Assembly (NCBI GenBank): GCA_035286285.1
Contig: JAYKJG010000112.1
Span: 1 to 16,148, forward strand
Length of the DNA stretch: 16,148 nucleotides
Origin: Prochlorothrix sp035286285
GTDB lineage: Bacteria > Cyanobacteriota > Cyanobacteriia > Prochlorotrichales > Prochlorotrichaceae
Direction of reading: 5' to 3'
Positions 8,011-13,879 of this stretch are shown piece after piece; within the stretch, counting starts at the first letter, position 1; each line of letters starts with the position of its first letter. The notes beneath the pieces were generated by a model. That model did not search any database and had not been told where the DNA came from. It saw only the letters and a list, made by a program, of their open reading frames with translations. The position numbers were made by a program, and so were the translations under genes.

Positions 8011-8214
8011 ATGCTTGCTCCTCAGACCTGCCCTTACTGCTCCCACCGCCTTCTGCGTCACATCAGTGCCAAAGGACTGTACTGGCGCTGTGGCCACTGC
8101 CGCGAAGAGCTAACCTCCCTCAGCACTTCCCTAGAGTCCCATTTCCAAGCTAGAAAAACGCTCCTCAATGCCACGGCTGCCCTTGAAGAGCCGGTTCTGG
8201 AAGCAGTGTCATAG
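8011..8214 (+). CDS. Small zinc-ribbon protein
   Basis: The product has 67 residues. Two Cys pairs, CPYC (7-10) and CGHC (27-30), separated by HRLLRHISAKGLYWRC, form a treble-clef/zinc-ribbon-like knuckle pair. The C-terminal half is Ser/Ala/Leu-rich and probably helical. I recall small cyanobacterial proteins with a similar 'CPxC..LLRHI....YWxC..C' core, but their function is unknown to me. The ATG at 8011 is preceded by AAGG at 8000-8003, 7 nt upstream, a good ribosome-binding site. The other reading frames over this stretch are shadows. The gene stands alone, with about 1 kb of non-coding sequence before it and 236 nt before ffh. Confidence 0.7.
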   Translation: MLAPQTCPYCSHRLLRHISAKGLYWRCGHCREELTSLSTSLESHFQARKTLLNATAALEEPVLEAVS

Positions 8215-8320
8215 GTCTAGGGCTGATATCACGGCTTGTAATCTCCCCTAAAACCGAACCCAAGGGAAGGTCTCGCTATATGATGATCGAATAGGCAGGG
8301 TCTCGCCCCCGTTTTCAAGT

Positions 8321-8345
8321 TGCTGTTCAAGTTGCTGTTGGAGCG
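8321..8345 (+). repeat. Short tandem duplication upstream of ffh
   Basis: The 12-mer CAAGTTGCTGTT occurs twice in tandem in the ffh leader, within an otherwise featureless 236-nt gap. GGTCTCGC also occurs twice nearby (about 8268-8275 and 8298-8306). No clear ribosome-binding site precedes the ffh ATG. Confidence 0.6.
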
Positions 8346-8450
8346 GCTTGAGCGTTGCCTGAAGCGTTGTCTGACGCTAGGCGCTCTAGGCAAGCGAAGG
8401 GTGGGGTTTACCCTGTCTGGGTTTTGTCGTGCCGTGTATGATCCACTCCT

Positions 8451-9920
8451 ATGTTTGATGCCCTTGCCGATCGTCTTGAAGATGCCTGGAAGAAGCTCCG
8501 GGGCCAGGACAAAATCTCTGATGCCAACATCCAAGATGCCCTACGGGAAGTGCGGCGGGCACTCTTAGAAGCGGATGTAAACCTTCAGGTGGTGAAAACC
8601 TTTACGGCTCAGGTCCAGAGCCGTGCCCAGGGTGCTGAGGTGGTGAAGGGGGTCAATCCGGGTGAGCAGTTTATCAAGATTGTCCATGATGAGCTAGTCG
8701 CCTTGATGGGGGAGAGTAATGTTCCCCTGGCCCAGGCTGCGGAAGCGCCTACGGTTATTTTGATGGCGGGTTTGCAGGGGACCGGCAAGACGACTGCTAC
8801 CGCTAAGCTGGCCCTACATTTGCGCAAGGCCGATCGCAGCACGTTATTGGTGGCTACGGACGTGTATCGTCCAGCGGCGATCGATCAGTTGGTGACCCTC
8901 GGTAAGCAGATCGATATCCCCGTTTTTGAAATGGGTACCGAGGCTAACCCGGTAGACATTGCGCGGGAAGGGATTGCCAAGGCCAAGGCTGAGGGCATTG
9001 ATACGGTGATTGTGGATACTGCCGGTCGTCTCCAAATTGATGCGGGGATGATGGCGGAGTTGAAGCAAATTAAGGACACCGTGCAGCCCCATGAGGTGCT
9101 GTTGGTGGTGGATGCTATGACGGGGCAGGAGGCCGCTAACCTGACCCTGACCTTCCATGAGCAGATTGGCATTACCGGGGCGATCCTCACCAAGATGGAT
9201 GGGGATACGCGGGGGGGCGCGGCGCTGTCGGTGCGCCAAATTTCGGGCCAACCGATTAAATTCATTGGGGTTGGCGAAAAAGTAGAGGCGTTGCAGCCGT
9301 TTTATCCCGATCGGATGGCTTCCCGGATTCTGGGGATGGGCGATGTCATCACCTTGGTGGAAAAGGCCCAGGAAGCGGTGAGCTTTGCTGATGCTGAGGC
9401 GATGGCCAACAAGATTATGGAGGCCAAGTTTAATTTTGATGATTTCATCAAGCAAATGCGGGTGATTAAGAGCATGGGATCCTTTAGCAGTATGCTCAAA
9501 ATGCTGCCGGGGATGGGCAAGCTCAGTGAGGATCAGATGGAGCAGGGCGAGGGCCAGCTTAAGCGCATTGAGGCCATGATTAGCTCAATGACGATGGAAG
9601 AGCGCCAGGATCCGGACTTGCTGTCCCAGTCCCCCAGTCGGCGGCGGCGCATTGCCAAGGGTTCAGGCCACCAAGAAAAGGATGTGCAGAACTTGATTCG
9701 CAATTTCCAGCAAATGCGAACGATGATGAAGCAGATGAACATGGGGGGTGGTTTCCCCGGTATGGGGGGTGGTTTCCCTGGTATGGGGGGCGGATTCCCC
9801 GGTATGGGCGGATTCCCCGGTATGGGGGGCGGGCAACCAATGCCCGGTTGGCGCGGTGCGGGGGGCGGCCAAAAGAAAAAGGGCAAGGGCAAAAAGAAGA
9901 AGGGCTTTGGTCAGCTTTAA
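8451..9920 (+). CDS. ffh: Signal recognition particle GTPase Ffh (SRP54)
   Basis: Ffh binds 4.5S/SRP RNA and signal sequences of nascent membrane proteins and docks them at the membrane through FtsY; in cyanobacteria it serves the plasma and thylakoid membranes. The 489 residues show the N domain (1-~95) and the G domain with G1 GLQGTGKTT (107-115), DTAGR (189-193) and TKMDG (247-251). The M domain (~329-430) is Met-rich and carries the RNA-binding SRRRRIAKGSG (396-406). A C-terminal tail (431-489) follows, with four FPGMGG-type repeats and a Lys-rich stretch (KKKGKGKKKK), longer than in E. coli but familiar in cyanobacterial Ffh. The ATG at 8451 begins the canonical MFDALADRLEDAW. The next gene starts immediately after the stop codon. 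Confidence 0.98.
   Translation: MFDALADRLEDAWKKLRGQDKISDANIQDALREVRRALLEADVNLQVVKTFTAQVQSRAQGAEVVKGVNPGEQFIKIVHDELVALMGESNVPLAQAAEAPTVILMAGLQGTGKTTATAKLALHLRKADRSTLLVATDVYRPAAIDQLVTLGKQIDIPVFEMGTEANPVDIAREGIAKAKAEGIDTVIVDTAGRLQIDAGMMAELKQIKDTVQPHEVLLVVDAMTGQEAANLTLTFHEQIGITGAILTKMDGDTRGGAALSVRQISGQPIKFIGVGEKVEALQPFYPDRMASRILGMGDVITLVEKAQEAVSFADAEAMANKIMEAKFNFDDFIKQMRVIKSMGSFSSMLKMLPGMGKLSEDQMEQGEGQLKRIEAMISSMTMEERQDPDLLSQSPSRRRRIAKGSGHQEKDVQNLIRNFQQMRTMMKQMNMGGGFPGMGGGFPGMGGGFPGMGGFPGMGGGQPMPGWRGAGGGQKKKGKGKKKKGFGQL
9741..9842 (+). repeat. 21-bp tandem coding repeats in the ffh tail
   Basis: Three 21-bp units (9741-9761, 9762-9782, 9783-9803), an 18-bp unit (9804-9821) and a partial fifth encode MGGGFPG repeats. 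Third-base differences between units show that they are not a very recent expansion. Slippage here would change the tail length in frame. Confidence 0.9.
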
Positions 9921-10841
9921 ATGGTCCAGCGTCTGTTTCTACAACCGGGCGATCGCCTCCTTGCCATTGCCCCTAGTGGTGCCCTGCGGCACACGGAGAC
10001 CATTCGCCCAGGTTTGCAGATTTGGCGCGATCGGGGCTATGGCGTTGATTTAGTCAACGGCTACGATCGGGGCTGGGGCTATTTAGCGGGAACCGATGCC
10101 CACCGGCGGCAGCAGTTAACGGAGGCGATCGCGGCGGGCCAGTACCAGGGCATTCTTGCTGTCCGAGGCGGCTGGGGTGCTGCGCGGGTGCTGGAGGATT
10201 GGCAGTGGCCCCAGTTGACGGAACCTTCGAGTTTTCCCCAGTTTCTGCTGGGATTCTCTGATATTACGGCGCTGCTGTGGAGTTTGGTCGCAGCGGAGCA
10301 GAAGACCCCGCACCCCCCGCTCTTGCACGGTCTCCATGGTCCGGTTTTGACCACCCTGGCCCAGGAACCCGACTGGAGCCTCGATCGCCTCTTTAACTAC
10401 CTCCAAGGCCAACCCCTAGCTCCCCTGCATGGCACGGGCTGGGGGGGTGGCACCGTGACGGGTCGCCTTTTGCCGGGAAACTTGACCGTTGCGACCCGTC
10501 TGCTGGGGACGGCGGTGCAGCCTGACCTCAAGGGGGTGATTCTGGCCCTGGAAGATGTGGGGGAGGTGCCCTATCGCCTCGATCGGGATCTAACCCAATG
10601 GCGGATGATGGGCCTTCTGCAACGGGTGGGGGGGATTGCCTTGGGCCGCTTTAGCCGCTGCGATCCCCCTGCTGCTGTGCCCAGCTTGACCTTGGAGCAG
10701 GTTTTGCGCGATCGCCTGGGGGATTTGGGCCTCCCGATCGTGGCCGATCTGCCCTTTGGCCATGAGGGGGTTAATGCTCTGTTGCCGGTGGGGGGTGTGG
10801 TGAGGCTGGATGGCGATCGGGGGACTTTAAGCTGGCCCTAA
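9921..10841 (+). CDS. LD-carboxypeptidase, peptidase family S66
   Basis: This is a serine carboxypeptidase of the LdcA/MccF family, which removes the terminal D-Ala from tetrapeptide muropeptides during peptidoglycan recycling; MccF-like members instead cleave microcin C. The 306 residues show the family's landmarks: the nucleophile elbow GFSDIT with Ser113, LEDVGEVPYRLDR with Glu211, and PFGHEG with His281 completing the Ser-Glu-His triad. Before it lie AVRGGWGAARVL (80-91) and the N-terminal PGDRLLAIAPSG. No signal peptide is present, so it acts in the cytosol. Its ATG is the base directly after the ffh TAA, so translation is probably coupled. The link to ffh is positional rather than obviously functional. 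Choosing between LdcA and MccF specificity is not possible from sequence alone. Confidence 0.9.
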   Translation: MVQRLFLQPGDRLLAIAPSGALRHTETIRPGLQIWRDRGYGVDLVNGYDRGWGYLAGTDAHRRQQLTEAIAAGQYQGILAVRGGWGAARVLEDWQWPQLTEPSSFPQFLLGFSDITALLWSLVAAEQKTPHPPLLHGLHGPVLTTLAQEPDWSLDRLFNYLQGQPLAPLHGTGWGGGTVTGRLLPGNLTVATRLLGTAVQPDLKGVILALEDVGEVPYRLDRDLTQWRMMGLLQRVGGIALGRFSRCDPPAAVPSLTLEQVLRDRLGDLGLPIVADLPFGHEGVNALLPVGGVVRLDGDRGTLSWP

Positions 10842-10868
10842 GGTTATCCCTAAACGGGTGCATGGCAC

Positions 10869-10957
10869 TACGGACTAAAGTCCGTACTACGGGCTGTTTG
10901 GGGACGGACTAAAGTCCGTACTACGGGCTGTTTGGGACGGACTAAAGTCCGTACTAC
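10869..10957. repeat. Three tandem REP-like palindromes with GTAG foot
   Basis: The palindrome (T)ACGGACT-AA-AGTCCGTA occurs at 10869-10886, 10904-10920 and 10937-10953, about 34 nt apart and separated by GGGCTGTTTGGG. Each is followed by CTAC (10887-10890, 10921-10924, 10954-10957), so on the minus strand every copy reads GTAG-TACGGACT. This is the same family as the cluster at 2368-2470, with an A-C step in place of A-A or G-A outside the GGACT core and the matching change in the other arm. The cluster fills the gap between two convergent genes and may act as a bidirectional terminator. Confidence 0.85.
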
Positions 10958-10971
10958 TAAGCTGCATAACT

Positions 10972-11862
10972 CTAGAGTGCGTAGCCCGCTTCTTCACAGA
11001 GGGGCTGACAGTAAGCTGTAAGCCGTTCTAGGCTTTCAGGGTCGAGGATCTTCTTCCAACCGTCAATTTTGCCGCTTTTGAAAGTACGGGCTGTGGGATC
11101 GTAGATTTTATCGAGTTTTGCGGTTAAATCTGCGTTATCTTCCAAGCCCATATGGGCGGCAATCTGCTCGATCGTTTGCCGTTGGGCCTCATCGCTGCCC
11201 CCGCCCCGACTGCCCACTAAGTCCTCAAAGCGGATCAGCAAACAGCGATCGTCTTGGTTCCAGGCTAGGGCCGATCGATAGGCATCGGCATAGCTGCGAA
11301 TGGGCACCCCCGCCCCCTCCGCTTGCCCCCCCTGGAGCAAAAACTCAATGCGATCGGCGGGAGTCATGGCGGTGAGGGCATCCTCTAGGAAATGCTTGCG
11401 ATCGTCATAGAGATCCCGCGCCGCCCCCGGATCCAAGATATAGCGCAGCCGCGAAACAAACACCGCACGGGGATCCCGAATAATAAAAATATGGTAGTAA
11501 TCCTGACTAGCCAGCAATTCCCCCAAGCCCGCTGACCAGGGAATATGGCCCAACACATAGCGCTGGTAAGGCACCGCTGCTAGCCACTGCTGCAAAGTCT
11601 CCACTGCCACAGGATAGGCTGCTACGGGGCCAATACAGAACTTCTCACCTGGGTTAGCCTCGTTTGCTGCCTGTCCCTCCGCCCCCAGGGCGCGTTTTAC
11701 CTCCCGCGCCGTAAAAAAGCGTGGATTCTGGGGGTCATAGCCCTCACTGCTGAAATAGTCTACATACCCCAACAACTCCATGGTGTTAGAGAGAAGATGG
11801 GTGCCGCTTTTCGGCAGAGAATTGACAAGAACGCGGCTGGTTTGAACTTGGGGATAGGTCAT
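10972..11862 (-). CDS. Sulfotransferase-domain protein
   Basis: This is a probable PAPS-dependent sulfotransferase. In the 296 residues from the ATG at 11862, the 5'-phosphosulfate loop is NSLPKSGTHLL (14-24) and the 3'-phosphate-binding strand-helix is FIIRDPRAVFVSRLR (126-140). GHIPW (105-109) carries a possible catalytic His106. The C-terminal KSGKIDGWKKIL (262-273) corresponds to the family's RKG-x-x-GDWK PAPS motif. The acceptor substrate cannot be read from sequence; bacterial relatives modify polysaccharides, lipids or small molecules. No other carbohydrate gene is adjacent. The frame is open to a GTG at 11943, but that extension has no family similarity. No Shine-Dalgarno is visible. 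Confidence 0.8.
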   Translation of the reverse strand: MTYPQVQTSRVLVNSLPKSGTHLLSNTMELLGYVDYFSSEGYDPQNPRFFTAREVKRALGAEGQAANEANPGEKFCIGPVAAYPVAVETLQQWLAAVPYQRYVLGHIPWSAGLGELLASQDYYHIFIIRDPRAVFVSRLRYILDPGAARDLYDDRKHFLEDALTAMTPADRIEFLLQGGQAEGAGVPIRSYADAYRSALAWNQDDRCLLIRFEDLVGSRGGGSDEAQRQTIEQIAAHMGLEDNADLTAKLDKIYDPTARTFKSGKIDGWKKILDPESLERLTAYCQPLCEEAGYAL

Positions 11863-11961
11863 GGGGATGCAAAGGGACTGTAGGTAACGAGTAAAGGGGC
11901 AGCGGTTTGCGATCGCCGTAGTAGGGTGGGCAAAGCAATTCACACCCCACGCTCAACCATC

Positions 11962-12447
11962 ATGACATCTCTGCTACAGATCTGGGACTCCTACCGGTAC
12001 CAAGTCACATGGTCCTTTGAAGAAGAAGCATTTATTGCCACCTGTGTTGAACTTCCCAGCTTAAGCGCCCTAGCACCCAATGCAGTTACGGCGCTTCAGA
12101 GTCTCCTTCAGCTTGTTGTCTTGCGCATTGCTCAGCTTCAGCAGGCTGGGGACTCTCTTCCCGCCCCAATTGCTCAAATCTCGATCGCCCCAGAAGCCCC
12201 GGTGTCGAGAACCCCGGTTTCTTGGGCAGGAACCGTCGATCTGTTGGCTTCGGTTGAGAAGAAACCGGGGTTCAAGCCTGAAGATCCCCGGTTTCTCATG
12301 GGGAGAAAGCCAGCATTTAGCGGGAAAAGGGACAGAAACCGGGGATCTGTGCCCCAGGGACAATCTTGCTGTGTGTCGAGAACCCCGGTTTCTTGGGCAG
12401 GAACCGTCGATCGGTTGGATTTCATTGAGAAGAAACCGGGGTTCTAA
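11962..12447 (+). CDS. HicB-like protein with repeat-encoded C-terminal half
   Basis: Residues 1-~75 resemble the HicB/UPF0150 fold: YRYQVTWSFEEEAFIATCVELPSLSALA, then an amphipathic helix and SLPAPIAQI. This is the partial RNase-H-like fold of HicB antitoxins and their orphan relatives. From about residue 78 to the stop (161 residues in all) the frame is encoded by hairpin repeats: VSRTPVSWAGTVD appears at 81-93 and again at 138-150, and EKKPGF at 99-104 and 156-161. No HicA-like toxin gene lies next to it, and a C-terminal DNA-binding domain, which many HicB proteins carry, is absent or displaced. I chose the ATG at 11962 (MTSLLQIW); upstream codons belong to a repeat-like stretch. It is either a functional orphan with an acquired tail or a gene whose 3' end was overwritten. 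Confidence 0.6.
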   Translation: MTSLLQIWDSYRYQVTWSFEEEAFIATCVELPSLSALAPNAVTALQSLLQLVVLRIAQLQQAGDSLPAPIAQISIAPEAPVSRTPVSWAGTVDLLASVEKKPGFKPEDPRFLMGRKPAFSGKRDRNRGSVPQGQSCCVSRTPVSWAGTVDRLDFIEKKPGF

Positions 12448-12490
12448 CGCGAAGATTTCCACTTTCTCATGGGAGAAAAGCCAGAATCAT
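12208..12490. repeat. Left hairpin array (units A-B-A and partial B)
   Basis: There are three complete inverted repeats. A1 is 12208-12222 with 12260-12274, B1 is 12282-12296 with 12334-12348, and A2 is 12379-12393 with 12431-12445. Arms are AGAACCCCGGTTTCT (A) or AGATCCCCGGTTTCT (B) with their complements. Each loop is exactly 37 nt, and A is followed by B after exactly 7 nt. A decayed B begins at 12453, again 7 nt after A2, and lacks its right arm. The array encodes the HicB-like protein's tail and ends just before the RAYT gene. Confidence 0.9.
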
Positions 12491-12513
12491 CTACGGGGTT
12501 CTCAAACTGACTG

Positions 12514-12519
12514 TACAAT
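12514..12519 (+). promoter_or_regulatory. Possible -10 element of the RAYT gene
   Basis: TACAAT stands 32 nt before the RAYT start codon, just downstream of the decayed hairpin. No convincing -35 element is present at the right spacing. Confidence 0.25.
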
Positions 12520-12551
12520 GGCAATCATGTTTATTTTTGGTTACAGGGCGA

Positions 12552-13124
12552 ATGCCACGCCGATCGATTCAGTTCCAATCTGGTTATTGCTACCATCTCT
12601 ATAATCGAGGTAATAATCGTCAAAAGATCTTCTTTGAGGCGGAGAACTACAGTTACTTTCTACGTTTACTGCGCTATCGACTGCTTACCGCAAAAATTGA
12701 CCTTCTAGCTTATTGTCTCATGCCCAATCACTACCATTTGCTAGTGCAATGTCAGGGAGGCGATGTTTCTAAGGCTATGCAGTCCCTCACCCTAGCCTAC
12801 ACCAAAGCTATTAACCAACGGTTTAATCGAGTCGGATCACTATTCCAGGGGCCATTTAAGGCGATCGAAGTGGATACTTCCGCCTATTTACAGCATTTGG
12901 TACGCTACATCCACCTCAATCCTGTTAAGGCAGGTTTGGTCGATCGATCGGAGGAATGGGCATTTTCTAGCTATTGTGAGTACGCAGGGCTGCGGGCAGG
13001 CACCCTACCACAGATGGGACTGGTGCGATCGGGCTTTGGGTCAGCAGCGGAGTATCGATCGTGGTTGGATGATACCCAACTTCCTACCTTAACCGAGGTT
13101 CGTGCTTTGATGCTAGACGAGTAG
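12552..13124 (+). CDS. REP-associated tyrosine transposase (RAYT, Y1/HUH)
   Basis: The product has 190 residues of the IS200-like Y1 transposase superfamily, RAYT branch, which nicks and joins single-stranded hairpin DNA. Seen directly: the N-terminal YHLYNRGNNRQKIFF, the metal-binding HUH motif as MPNHYHLLV (His60, His62), and the helix LAYTKAINQRFNRVGSLFQG (81-100) with Tyr83 as the likely nucleophile. The RAYT-typical VRYIHLNPVKAGLV (117-130) with EEWAFSSY follows. The length is normal and the frame intact, so the enzyme is probably active. I chose the ATG at 12552, with AGG about 8 nt upstream; a TTG at 12537 is less likely. The gene has no IS ends of its own. It is bracketed by hairpin arrays, with a complete B unit beginning 12 nt after its stop. 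This is the arrangement expected of a RAYT with its cognate REP sequences. Confidence 0.92.
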   Translation: MPRRSIQFQSGYCYHLYNRGNNRQKIFFEAENYSYFLRLLRYRLLTAKIDLLAYCLMPNHYHLLVQCQGGDVSKAMQSLTLAYTKAINQRFNRVGSLFQGPFKAIEVDTSAYLQHLVRYIHLNPVKAGLVDRSEEWAFSSYCEYAGLRAGTLPQMGLVRSGFGSAAEYRSWLDDTQLPTLTEVRALMLDE

Positions 13125-13135
13125 GAACGATTGTA

Positions 13136-13477
13136 AGATCCCCGGTTTCTTGTCGGGGAAAAGCCAGGATTTAGCAGAAAAAGGGACAGAAACCGGGGAT
13201 CTGTGCCCTAGCCGGGAAGTTGCGGCGGGGCGATCGAGACCCCCGGTTTCTCTGGTGGAGACTGTTAATGGGCTGTCTTCGGTTGAGAAGAAACCGGGGT
13301 TCTAACCCGAAGATCCCCGGTTTCTTGTGGGGGAAAAGCCAGAATTTAGCAGAAAAAGGGACAGAAACCGGGGATCTGTGCCCCAGCCGGGAGATTGCGG
13401 CGGGGTGTCGAGAACCCCGGTTTCTCTGGCGGGGGTTGTGAGATGGTTGGATTCCCTCAAGAAGAAACCGGGGTTCT
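13136..13477. repeat. Right hairpin array (units B-A-B-A)
   Basis: There are four complete inverted repeats: B at 13136-13150/13188-13202, A at 13237-13251/13289-13303, B at 13311-13325/13363-13377, and A at 13411-13425/13463-13477. All arms are 15 nt and all loops 37 nt. The A-to-B spacing is 7 nt and the B-to-A spacing 33-34 nt, giving a period of about 175 nt. One arm mismatch occurs, in the first A. The array fills the gap between the convergent RAYT and the FGE-fragment reading frame. Translations through it in several frames give repeated peptides (for example EPRFLLN) that are repeat shadows. Confidence 0.92.
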
Positions 13478-13489
13478 AGCCTGAAGTCC

Positions 13490-13879
13490 TCACGCGAGGA
13501 AAGAGACAGGCAGCAAAACCACGCGAAAGCCCCGGTTGTCGCCGCTGTTGCCCGGAATGTAGTGGATGCGGTGACCAGAACGGCAGTTATCTGCACTGTT
13601 GCGCCAAGACCCGCCCCGAACGGCGCGATAGGTGTCGCTACCCCCCTTTAACAAAGGTTTACCATCCTGGGGTAGTACATTTGAGCTACTAGACCAGTTG
13701 TCCCAACACCACTCCCAAACATTGCCGCTCATGTCATGAATCCCTAACTTTTTAGTCGGATTCTTTTGCCCCACCGGATGGGTTTTTCCGCCCGCGTTGC
13801 CGTCGTACCAGCCCACCTGATTGAGGTCATTGCTGCCCGCATGGGTGGCGTTCGTGGTCTTGCCACCAGCGTTGTAGGT
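13490..13879 (-). pseudogene. C-terminal half of an FGE-sulfatase domain, out of frame
   Basis: In the frame offset by one base from the upstream gene, ~129 codons encode the second half of a formylglycine-generating-enzyme/sulfatase-modifying domain (C-type-lectin-like fold). Seen: HAGSNDLNQVGWYDGN, GGKTHPVGQK, GIHDMSGNVWEWCWDNW, RAVRGGSW, NCRSGHR and GFRVV before the stop. The first ~100 residues of the domain (through the usual 'RLPTEAEWEYAA') are missing, and no start codon or ribosome-binding site of its own is evident. The fragment can only be reached from the upstream frame by skipping one base. Homopolymers AAAAA and CCCCC (coding sense) lie near 13903-13913. It may be a decayed fusion, a product of frameshifting, or the result of a one-base sequencing error. 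The last segment, 13523-13606, resembles a retroelement variable region. Confidence 0.75.

Noticed and set aside
12070..12462. Minus-strand open frame of 130 codons with repeated EPRFLLN/PRNRGSRH peptides
   Set aside because: It is a reading of the hairpin array and the antisense of the HicB-like gene; the repeated peptides come from the DNA repeats.
12208..13477. CRISPR array
   Set aside because: Repeats are inverted pairs with similar, not unique, intervening sequence and a ~175-nt period; no cas genes are present.
13487..13500. TCCTC-ACGC-GAGGA hairpin across the FGE-fragment stop codon as the retroelement homing hairpin
   Set aside because: Only a 5-bp stem, and no template copy in the window to compare; too weak to call.
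13171..13596. Minus-strand open frame of 141 codons through the right array
   Set aside because: Repeat shadow that also overlaps the end of the FGE fragment in another frame; there is no independent support.
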